Positions 1 to 7,927 of a stretch of DNA of 64,000 nt are shown here, one piece after another. Numbering within the stretch: the stretch's first letter is position 1; the number at the start of each line of letters is the position of its first letter. The DNA lies in assembly GCF_023053635.1 (NCBI RefSeq), contig NC_086180.1, positions 88,513,447 through 88,577,446 of the forward strand. Direction: 5' to 3'. The position numbers and the translations under genes were made by a program. Under the pieces are notes generated by a model that searched no databases, had not been told where the DNA came from, and saw only the letters and a list, made by a program, of their open reading frames with translations. The stretch is from Elgaria multicarinata webbii (lineage: Eukaryota > Chordata > Lepidosauria > Squamata > Anguidae).

Positions 1-16
1 TTTATAGTGGCATTGA

Positions 17-139
17 AGTGCGCTGACAACTGTTGGGGCCCATTGATGCATACCATATATTACTTACAAACCAGTTTCATAGTGTTAGATCCTGCTTGGT
101 GTAGATGTGTCAATGGGCCCCAACAGTTGTCAGTGCACT
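17..139. repeat. 30-base inverted repeat (hairpin)
   Basis: The arms at 17-46 and 110-139 are reverse complements with one mismatch, separated by 63 bases. The core is AACTGTTGGGGCCCATTG. This looks like the end of, or a whole, short fold-back element. Its right arm carries the target site of the adjacent hAT element. A diverged direct repeat of the loop's last part (TCCTGCTTGGTGTAGATG, 90-107) recurs at 880-897, beyond the hAT insertion. Confidence 0.75.
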
Positions 140-861
140 CAGTGGCGTAGCGTGGGGGTGCCCCCTCAGGGGCGGTTGCCCTGGGCGCAAAATTCTTAGG
201 GGCGCAAAAATTTCAAAAAAAGGAAAAGAAAGTAGTAATAATAAATTTTAAAGAATTAAAATATGTGTAAATCCAACTGTGTAGACGGGGCAAATAAACA
301 TTTTACAGCATTTTTCTTGTTGCGCACAGGTCAGGAAGGCCTTGCAGGCTGCATTTCCTCCCAAACGGGCCTTTCTAGCACAAGCGTTGCTGCTCTGGCT
401 ACCTTCTAACTCATCCAAAGTTTGACCAACTTTGTTTTGACATTAAGGCTCTTTCTAACTATCTCTGTTTCAACTGCCAGTTGTGAAAGAAGTTTCTCAA
501 AACTTAAATTAATCAAAACGTATCAGAAATCTATAATGACCCAAGAAAGACTGAGTAACCTAGCAATACTGTCAATTGAGAGAGATTTCAATGTAGATTT
601 CAATACTGATATTGAAAAAAAATTGCACATATTAAAACCAGGCGATTTTAAATAAATGTAAATACCGGTATACTAGTATTAAATTAATTTTACTTTAAAT
701 AGATCAGTATTTTCTTCAGATATAATACATGTGCTGGGGAGGGGGGGTAAGGGGTTCAATACTGGACTGGTGGAAGGGACTCAGGGAGTGCTAAAAGTCC
801 ACGGATTAGGGGCGCAATACTTGCCTTGCCCCGGGCGCTGGCAACCCATGCTACACCACTG
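140..861 (+). mobile_element. hAT DNA transposon, internally deleted
   Basis: The ends are inverted: CAGTGGCGTAGC at 140-151 and its near complement ending at 861. They are flanked by near-identical 8-base duplications, AGTGCACT at 132-139 and AGTGCACA at 862-869, as expected for hAT. Only the 3' part of the transposase is left (422-655, plus strand): a peptide with the ASCERSFSKLK and MTQERLSNLAILSIE motifs of the hAT C-terminal dimerisation domain. The DNA-binding and catalytic parts are absent, so it is non-autonomous. Confidence 0.85.
422..655 (+). pseudogene. hAT transposase C-terminal dimerisation fragment
   Basis: This 77-codon open stretch ends at a natural stop. Residues 15-51 (SVSTASCERSFSKLK onward) match the hAT dimerisation domain that closes transposases of the Ac/ZMYM1-like type. 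No upstream domain is readable within the 722-base element, so this is a remnant and not a host gene. The methionine is simply the first in frame; the true start was in deleted sequence. Confidence 0.8.
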
Positions 862-894
862 AGTGCACATAGTGGAATATCCTGCTTGGTGTAG

Positions 895-940
895 ATGAGC
901 CCCAACACATCTGGAGGACACCAGGCCGGGGTAGGAAAGC
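895..940 (-). repeat. Half of a palindromic hAT-like MITE
   Basis: CCCCAACACATCTGGAGGAC followed by ACCAGG matches one arm of the short palindromic family whose best copy is at 30013-30137. Related pieces lie at about 21885-21990, 36272-36344, 53092-53236 and 63750-63815. Confidence 0.5.
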
Positions 941-1026
941 TTATGCCATCATAGTATATGAATTATACTTTAAAGACCGATAAGAGCACAACCCTGTGCA
1001 TGTTTAGACGGGGTTGGGGGGAAGAA

Positions 1027-1082
1027 GGCCTACAACTCCCAGAATGCCCCAGCATGCTGGGGCATTCTGGGACTTGTAGGCC
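1027..1082. repeat. Spacer-free 56-base palindrome
   Basis: The arms at 1027-1054 and 1055-1082 are reverse complements with a single mismatch and no spacer, centred on GCATGC. The arms carry TCCCAGAATGCCCCAGCA. It directly abuts the CpG island that follows. Confidence 0.85.
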
Positions 1083-1089
1083 TTTCCCC

Positions 1090-1640
1090 CTGTCTCAATA
1101 TACACGGATTGCGCCTGAAGGCTCTGTTGTTGCTGCTGCCGACATTTACGCAGGGGTCGATACATGGAGCCGCGCTGGAAAGCCCTTTCCTCGCCTCTCT
1201 TCGAAACCCCTTCTGTTCTGGGGGAAAGGGAAACGCCGCTCCGGCCGGCTCGGCCCCTTCTTTCGCAGCGGCGGCGCCTGGCGCCTCCCGCCTCGCTTCT
1301 CCAGCTCCGGGGCTCCCGGGTTCCCCCCTGGCGCCCCCGCGCCCTCGTGCGCCCAAGTCCCACCTGCTTCCGAGCGGCGCTGCGGCTGCTGCTGCTGGCG
1401 GCGGCGGCGGGCGTCGAGGCCATCGCGGCGGCGAGATCCTTGCAGCGGAGGAGGAGGAGGCGGAGTCTCCCCGTCGCCCACAGCGGCAGAAGCGGCGGCG
1501 GCAGCATGGTCGCCTCCGCCCAGCAGCGGCCACGCGGAGCCGGGGAGGAAGGGCCGCCTTGGACAGGAAGGGCAACCCCGTGCGCTCGCCTCGCCTCGCC
1601 TCCTCTCTGGTGGGGAGCCGCCGCCCGCTTCCAGCAGCTT
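1090..1640. promoter_or_regulatory. CpG island, probable promoter of an unidentified gene
   Basis: About 550 bases are strongly GC- and CpG-rich, with GCC/GCT and GGA runs, in otherwise AT-rich surroundings. Nothing like it recurs elsewhere in the window, unlike the GC-rich MITEs. It ends abruptly in an antisense L2 tail at about 1638. It lies about 4.2 kb upstream of CLRN2 and is most likely the 5' end of a neighbouring gene, perhaps one reading leftward out of the window. Long open frames exist on both strands but are low-complexity consequences of composition. Confidence 0.55.
1364..1423 (-). CDS. Candidate first coding exon, unidentified gene
   Basis: On the minus strand an ATG at 1423-1421 lies in a GCCGCGATGG context. 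It is followed by 20 codons (MASTPAAAASSSSRSAARKQ), ending at a consensus donor CAG|GTGGGA whose GT is 1363-1362. This pattern of a CpG island, strong start context and phase-0 donor is typical of a first exon, but I recognise no protein, and Ala/Ser-rich starts arise easily in GCC repeats. In human the gene after CLRN2 is LAP3; this peptide does not resemble the LAP3 start as I recall it. The next exon would lie outside the window. Confidence 0.25.
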
Positions 1641-2008
1641 TATAATTTATTATTTATTTATTTATTACATTTCTATACCGCCCAATAGCTGGAGCTCTCT
1701 GGGTGGTTCACAAAAATTAAAAACATTCAAAGTATAAAACAACAGTATAAAACCATAATATAAAATACAATATAAAAGCTCAACCAGATCAAAACAGCAG
1801 GAATGCAAAATTACGAATTTAAAACACCAAGTTAAAATTTATTTATAGACTGTTAAAATGCTGGGAGAATAAAAAGGTGTTCACCTGGCGTCTAAAAGCA
1901 TATAATGTAGGTGCCAAGCGAACCTCCTTAAGGAGCTCATTCCACAGCCGGGGTGCCACAGCAAAGAAGGCCCTCCTCCTGGTAGCCACCTGCCTCACTT
2001 CCTTTGGC
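1638..2008 (-). mobile_element. L2-group LINE 3' end, antisense
   Basis: This is the reverse complement of the common L2-type tail: TTTATTACATTTCTATACCG, then the 3' UTR, then codons for the end of the RT ORF. It is nearly identical to the copy at 24588-25078, which runs further into the ORF, so both belong to one young subfamily. It is 5'-truncated, as usual for LINEs. Confidence 0.8.
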
Positions 2009-2196
2009 TGAAGCAAGCCCGGTGGAGGGGAAAGAAGGAAGCATCTCAGTATTATTATTATTTATTACATTTATATCCCGCTTTTCCCCCCACTAAGGAA
2101 CCCAAAGCGTCGTACATAATCCTCCTCTCCATGTTCTCCTCACAACAACAACCCTGTGAAGTAGTTTAGGCTGAGCGTCTGTGACTCCACCTTAGC

Positions 2197-2667
2197 TAGG
2201 GTGACCCTATGAAAAGGAGGACAGGGCTCCTATATCTTTAACAGTTGTATTGAAAAGGGAATTACAGCAGGTGTCATTTGTATATATGGAGAAGCTGGTG
2301 AAATTTCCTCTTCATCACAACAGTTAAAGCTGCAGGTGCCCTGCCCTCCTTTAAATTTGGTCACTAGTATAGCTCCTGCACCTTTAACTGTAGATCTCTG
2401 TGTATTATTTCCATATATGTTTTAATGGTATGTTTTCCGTAATTAATTCAATGTATTGATTCCCTGTTGAAATGATTTGTATTTTTCTCTTTCTGGTCAA
2501 TTGACTGCAAATAAAGATGATGATGATGATTTTGTCTTTAACTGTTGTGGTGAAGAGGGAATTTCACCAGGTTCTCCATATATACAAATGACACCTGCTG
2601 AAATTCCCTTTTCTATGCAAGTATTAAAGATACAGGAGCCCTGTCCTCCGTTTCATAGGGTCACCCT
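2197..2667. mobile_element. Fold-back MITE with TAGGGTGACC ends
   Basis: The left end TAGGGTGACCCTATG and right end CATAGGGTCACCCTA are inverted, and most of the element is self-complementary. ACCTTAGC is duplicated at 2189-2196 and 2668-2675, so the duplication is 7-8 bases (hAT-like). Sister copies are at 10937-11259 and 21021-21338, with a right half at 10034-10189. This copy is longer because about 150 extra bases, ending in a GATGATGATGATGAT run, lie inside it. Confidence 0.8.
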
Positions 2668-2676
2668 ACCTTAGCC

Positions 2677-2922
2677 CAGTGGTTCTTAACCTTTTTTGAG
2701 TCACGGACCCCTTCGAAAATCTGGTGAAAGCTATGGACCCCCCTCCCTAGAAAAATGCACACAAGCATATAAACATAACTTTGCATTCAATGAATACACT
2801 TTATTTTATTGAAAATGGATTGCCTCATTCAGTGATTCCCTTAATATAGTGAATATAAATTTTTATTTGACTTTCACGGACCCCCTGAAGCCCATCCATG
2901 GACCCCAGGTTAAGAACCCCTG
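2677..2922. mobile_element. hAT MITE, CAGTGGTTCTTAACC type
   Basis: Ends CAGTGGTTCTTAACC and GGTTAAGAACCCCTG enclose 246 bases with mirrored GACCCC-rich subterminal parts. It is flanked by a perfect 8-base duplication CCTTAGCC (2669-2676 and 2923-2930). It has no coding capacity. Confidence 0.85.
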
Positions 2923-3004
2923 CCTTAGCCACTACACCACACTGGCTTTCAGAATCCTACTGCTGAAAATCCCAAGTCTCTATGTACCAAGTTATATATG
3001 TACG

Positions 3005-3135
3005 CCATGGGTAAAACTCCACTATAAGGCCTACTCAGTCAACCCATTGAAATAAATGGGATTCCAGTTAGCAGGGCCCATTTATTTCAATGGGTCTACT
3101 CTGAGTATGGCTTATGTTGGATTTTACCCCATATT
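3005..3135. repeat. Short palindromic repeat, ACTCAGTCAACCCATTG type
   Basis: AACCCATTGAAATAAATGGG and a mirrored CCCATTTATTTCAATGGGT face each other. This family (CTTACTTCTGAGTAAAC plus TATAGGATTGCA) recurs at about 24180-24260, 29045-29200, 34790-34835, 39160-39240, 56510-56545 and 60000-60095. It is a dispersed non-coding repeat, probably a MITE. Confidence 0.5.
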
Positions 3136-3359
3136 GGAACATATCCTCTGTATGGATCCCGTTGGGGAATGGTGTAAAAGATGGAATGGAGACACTTCTA
3201 TATTAAAAAAAAAAAAACCTGCCAAAATAGTGGTGTGTGCTAGAAATACCTGAGAGTACTAATTTCGGACAAAGACCCTTGCAATGTTATCTTGTTATTA
3301 ACTCCATAATTATCTTGTTTTTAACCCTGGAACAGCCACTAATCCAGGGTTAATAACCA

Positions 3360-3790
3360 AACTCACCAGTCAACCAACCAAGCAAACTCACTCAAACAAT
3401 CAACCAAACTCACTTGTCACATATAACTCTTATCGCAGGGAGGAGAAAAGGCACAAAAAGTGCACAGAAGCCATATTCTGATACCTGTTCCTAATGACCG
3501 TCCAAACTGAAGAAAAATGGCTTCCAAGTCTGGCAAATCAAACAAACTCACCAGTCACAAATAACGACAACAGACTGATGCAATAAGCCACAAAATGTCC
3601 ACAGAAACCACGTTCTGACACCCGTTCCGAACAATAGTCCATATTCTGCAAAACCGGGCTGAATGGCAACCCAAGAGAGTCAAATCAAACAAACTCACCA
3701 GTCATGTTACTAGATGGGATTGATATAATAAGCTCCAAAATGCCCACAGAAACCATGTTCCGATATCCGCTCTGGGATGTTTGGGGGCCT
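3360..3790 (+). repeat. Diverged tandem repeat, about 140-147 base unit, three copies
   Basis: Each unit starts CAAACTCAC(C/T)(A/T)GTCA (about 3405, 3543 and 3690) and later carries a CCACAGAAACCATGTTCTGA-like stretch. The units have drifted considerably. No ORF spans them. Confidence 0.7.
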
Positions 3791-5767
3791 GCCTCAGTGC
3801 CTCTGTTACCTGTACTTGCTGGAAGAAACCCTGCAGACCTTTTTAATGTATTCCTATGGCCATTTGAAACTTCAGGCCAGTTGTAAGGGGTTAGGGTGTG
3901 TGTGGACTGTGTAGGCTGGTTTTGGAGACATTCAGCCCTTTTGAACCTGGTGCTTATAGAACGTTATGTAAGACCACAGTCACCTTCTGTTTATTGCATT
4001 CTGATTTCTTTGCGTATTTGCAGATGATCCCTAGAAATTGCTGCATGGGGGTGGGGGTGGGGAGCTTAGGAGATGTTCCCTAAAACCACTCCATTAGTAA
4101 CTGCTTTTTGATTCAGAGTTGTCTTCTGTGAAAAATAAGTATTTCTTTCTTTTAGGTATTTTGATTTGAAGTTGTTCCATAAAATCTTCCAATAATTTCC
4201 TAGGGCCATCGAGAATGAACCAATAATTTCAATGGCCATTCGGTGTCCTTGTTTTTGGTACGTCCCTGAAATACAGGGTTCCAGTTCAAGTGTGAGTGCC
4301 TATATCCAAATCCAAATCTTTATTATGCAACCAAAATAGGTTTTAGCCAAGAACAACAACATCAACAATAGACACCACAAGGTACAATATAAAACAGAGT
4401 ATTATAGTAGTTTGGTCACAATAATATATATTAATTACAGTTCCGTTAATTAATCAGGATATAAATTATAGCGGCCCATATCCTAGACCTGGTGATTGTC
4501 TATTGCAGTTCTAAGCTGAGCTGCTTTAACTGCGAGCCTAGCTATGCTTAATAGAATGGACTTAGATGAATTTGTAAGTAGGTAAATAATTTTATCCATA
4601 TCATTAAGACTGGCTGCTTGTACTAGGTGTCTCTTTAGATAACAGATCTGCCTATATCAGATCTAATCAAGACAGCTTTACCAGCACACAAGAGGAACAG
4701 GATTCTGAAAAACAGGCAGTTCCTGATTACTGGGAGTTGTTATACTTTCTCTAAGCAGTGGTGGTAGATCACATGGCAGATCTGATTTTACGTTCTGATT
4801 CTGTCACACAGAGAAGTAGATACTGAAGATCCCACTTACGTATGAGATTAACAGCTAGGCTGACAACATCAGTCACCAATACATTTCTTGCTGCCCCACT
4901 TCTCCAAGAGGTAGGAAGTTCCAGTCTTTACAGACGTTTGAACAGCATCAGTTCCGCCAAAGCAACACTACCAGTCCTTCAAATAACTCCTTCTTACCAG
5001 TTACTTGCAAAACTCAAACATATTTTTGTTCCTTGAGTTCCGGCTACTATCAACTAACCACCAGCCATCAAAAAGGCATCAATGCTCATTAAACAAGCAT
5101 CTTCAGCTTGCAAAATACAGAAAACCTCATGAGGTCATTTTGCATTTTCAAGCAAGATAAGCTTGTGTTTTTCCAAGCAGCAATTAATTTGCATTCTCTT
5201 TTACGTCCAGAAGATTGCTCTAACAGCAAGCCCAGGCATCCAGAAATATTATCTGTCAATTTCAACAGATAACAGTCTTGGAAAGCAGAGTATCATCAAT
5301 TTGAGAGAGATGGCAGTCATGACATTTAGAAAACACAAATTCAAGGAGATAGCCACTTGGTGTCACGCTGTCAGCAGAGTTCCAATGCAAAATTCTAACA
5401 TGTTTATCCTAGTTTGCTTCGAGGCAGTTATCTGAGGCTTTTTAACAAATTGAATAAATAGGTCTTGCAGCCAAACATCTTCCAGGTCAGAAATGGATGT
5501 CATTTGAATATTTCAAACAGGTAAAGAATTTGAGCCTTTGAATGAAACATTAGTCATGTAACAGATATGGTGTTACTCTCTCGACAACAAGCCCGATTGC
5601 TCGGCGGACCGATGAAGCTATCGTTGGAGATCATTGCAGGAAATCTACCTTTGGAGTTGATTTTCTATTCTAACCTGTGGATTGGAAAATATGTCATGTA
5701 AAAGGATGTTTTTGAAACAACTGCCATTGCCTGGGAAAGATCCAACGTTTATTATTACTGCTGAAAG
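3791..5767. other. Intergenic; one antisense retroelement 3' end, otherwise unrecognised
   Basis: About 4300-4655 looks like the antisense 3' end of a non-LTR retrotransposon: it begins CCAAATCCAAATCTTTATTA, i.e. a mirrored polyadenylation-like end. I cannot name its family. The rest is AT-rich, with short open frames lacking recognisable motifs. The CLRN2 promoter and 5' UTR should lie in the last few hundred bases. Confidence 0.4.
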
Positions 5768-5788
5768 ATGACTTCTTCAAGCCATTAG
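5768..5788 (+). promoter_or_regulatory. Six-codon upstream ORF just before the CLRN2 start
   Basis: ATG at 5768 is followed by five more codons and TAG at 5786-5788, one base before the CLRN2 ATG at 5790. If the mRNA starts upstream of 5768, ribosomes would meet this tiny frame first and would have to leaky-scan or reinitiate. Its start context (GAAAGATGA) has a purine at -3 (A) but A instead of G at +4. Confidence 0.4.
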
Positions 5789-5789
5789 A

Positions 5790-6042
5790 ATGCCTGGCTG
5801 CTTCAAACAGACCTTATTTGCTTTCGTTGCTGTATTGAGCTTTGCATCATTTATCTTGATCGTTGTCGGAATGGGCACACAGAAATGGATGACTGGCAGA
5901 ATCCTTTGCAAGACAGGAGCTGAGCTAGTCAATGCCACAGACCCAGAGCTCGTCAAATTCATGGGGGAAATTTACTATGGACTCTTTGGAGGTGGCAAAA
6001 TGCGCCAGTGTGGGTTAGGCGGCCGGCGATCCAGATTCAGAA
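5790..6042 (+). CDS. CLRN2: CLRN2 (clarin-2) exon 1 of 3
   Basis: Clarin-2 is a four-pass membrane protein of the clarin/tetraspan family, needed for stereocilia maintenance and hearing. This exon encodes residues 1-84 plus one base: the N-terminus, membrane segment 1 (about residues 9-28) and the first extracellular loop. Asn48-Ala-Thr50 is an N-glycosylation sequon at the same position as in human clarin-2 as I recall it. The sequences LVNATDPELVKFMGEIYYGLF and RQCGLGG are strongly conserved in the family and separate it from CLRN1 and CLRN3. The start is the first ATG of the conserved MPG-F reading frame; the exon ends at a GTAAGT donor, phase 1. The assembled protein is 232 residues, the length I recall for human. 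Promoter and true 5' end are not visible. Confidence 0.96.
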
Positions 6043-7300
6043 GTAAGTAATACTTTTGTTACATTTCTAGAGCACGCATATATAAGCAAATGTTTAGATG
6101 CTTTCAGGATGGGTTTATTTTATGCTGTACTCACCCACTCTGAGATGTTTTCCCCAGAGCTTGCTTATAAATGTTATTTCTTCTTCTAAAGTTTGACTGA
6201 AACATGTGACTATATTTTTATAAATTATTATTCTTGGTTAAAATGTAGGGACTTTCACTACAGATGCAGCAGTGAGGATCTTGAAGGGGAGAAAAATAAG
6301 AAGGCCCAGAGCCATGCGCTTTATAACAGAGGGGAGGGCTGGCCAGGCAAGGAAGTGGGGAATAAAAGGCCTCAAATTATTCCCTTGACTTGGTGAAAGA
6401 CCAAGCAACAGATGTGGCAGTAAAGCAAGCCACATTTAAAAGGCAGAGGGAGGAACTCTGTGCTCCCTGTGGCTGGCTGGCTCAGAAGAGAAGGAAGTGG
6501 GCAACAATAACCCCTCGCTCTTCTGGCTAAGGCCAAAGGCACTCAAGCTCTTCCCATCCATCATACTAACAAAAGACCCCCCCCCAAAAAAAACAACCCA
6601 CCACATGTGTTCAATTTACGGCTTGTGTAGGGGCTATTCTTGCACTTCTTTTTAATTAACTTCATTAGTAATGGTTTCTCTAAAATAATGCACTATAAAA
6701 CCAATATAATAATGCAATAATTTAAAAATGTTTTTTTTTTGTGTGTGTGTGTTTTTAAAAAAGAATAGAATACCCAAAAGGTTTAGAAAGAGCAGTAAGG
6801 TCACTAGTGTTGCCGCATCTGTAATGAAACGGTGTTGCACGGGGCCTCCACTTTTTAACGAGGGTGTGAATCTAGCAGGGCTGAAGAGAGGAAAGAGCAC
6901 ATTCCCCCCCCCCGGGTCTCCCCCCCCCCATCGAACTGTTTCCCTCCCACTGACATCCATGAGGGGGAAATTAACTATGCCAGCTTGGGGGATGACACAG
7001 TTCCCCACGTCTGGGAGCATGTCTGGGAACTGGGAGGGCTCTCCGTCACACCCAGGGAACACCCCTTGATGTGTCAACTCCCCACCACCACTTTAAGTGG
7101 AAGTGCCAAGGGCTGCAGAGGTTTTTGAGTGGGGTTATAAGATTTGATCTCCCCCTCTGAGTTTGGACTTCTTTTTCTGGTGTTGGAGGGGGAGATTTCA
7201 CTTATCCTACAGCTTCTGGGACACCCTCCTAGGGGCCATAGGGTTGTATCTAAAGCCCACTACCATTGGCAATAGTACAGGAAAATAATCCAAGAGCAAT
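6043..7300. other. CLRN2 intron 1, left part
   Basis: No coding exon is recognisable. It holds a poly-T/GT stretch near 6729-6752 and C-runs near 6905-6930. Open frames at 6652-7077 on both strands have no family motifs and depend on these runs. Confidence 0.5.
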
Positions 7301-7368
7301 GGTTTTCCAGACTGCTGTAGACGGGGTTGCACTTCCCCTAAAGAATCTGTCTGTTGGTTCTTCTAGAA

Positions 7369-7699
7369 CAGCGGTTCTCAACCTGTGGGTCGCGACCCCT
7401 TTGGGGGTCGAACGACCCTTTCACAGGGGTCGCCTAAGACCATCGGAAAACATATATTTCCGATGGTCTTAGGAACCGAGTTTACATATTGTTTTTGTGA
7501 TTAATCACTATACTTTAATTATGTTCAATTTGTAACAATTAAAATACATCCTGCATATCAGATATTTACATTACGATTCATAACAGTAGCAAAATTACAG
7601 TTATGAAGTAGCAACGAAAATAATTTTATGGTTGGGGGTCACCACAACATGAGGAACTGTATTAAAGGGTCGCGGCATTAGGAAGGTTGAGAACCACTG
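7369..7699. mobile_element. SPIN-type hAT non-autonomous transposon
   Basis: The element is 331 bases with ends CAGCGGTTCTCAACC and GGTTGAGAACCACTG. It is flanked by a perfect 8-base duplication TTCTAGAA (7361-7368 and 7700-7707). The subterminal GTGGGTCGCGACCCCTTTGG and the nested hairpin CTAAGACCATCGGAAA / TTTCCGATGGTCTTAG are hallmarks of the SPIN (Space Invader) family, known for horizontal spread among tetrapods including lizards. It has no coding capacity and is well preserved. Confidence 0.9.
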
Positions 7700-7927
7700 T
7701 TCTAGAACCAGCTTTGTCCTGGGTTGTTTCCGTGGCATTGAGTACCAGCTGTGGGCCTTCCAGCACAATGACTGCTTTATCATGGTGACCTATGCTCTGG
7801 TGATATGTGGGATTATTACAAGAATGTATTATAAACTGGGCTACATTTGATGACTGCATGGAAACTTCAGTTAGTTCAGAATATGAACACTAGGCTACTA
7901 ACTAGGACCAGTCATATTGCCCCAGTG

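Larger units (their letters stand above)
2049..2947 (-). mobile_element. tRNA-derived SINE, split by two insertions
   Basis: 2049-2196 and 2931-2947 together form an antisense SINE of the family also seen at 56276-56511: a tail with CATAATCCTCCTCTCCATGT and an outer end ACTACACCACACTGGC. The tRNA-like middle is shortened. At one site two separate TIR elements have inserted, leaving three copies of CCTTAGC(C). Confidence 0.7.

Noticed and set aside
1004-1645. Overlapping open frames of 111-181 codons on both strands of the CpG island
   Set aside because: Ala/Arg/Pro/Ser-rich text from GCC and GGA runs, open in several frames at once; only a short exon-like candidate on the minus strand is kept, at low confidence.
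3360-3790. Regularly spaced repeats suggesting a CRISPR-like array
   Set aside because: Units of about 140 bases diverge along their whole length with no constant repeat and variable spacer pattern; the genome is vertebrate.
6652-7077. Opposed open frames of 141 and 113 codons in CLRN2 intron 1
   Set aside because: No family motif, dependence on poly-T and C-runs, and no splice context joining them to CLRN2.
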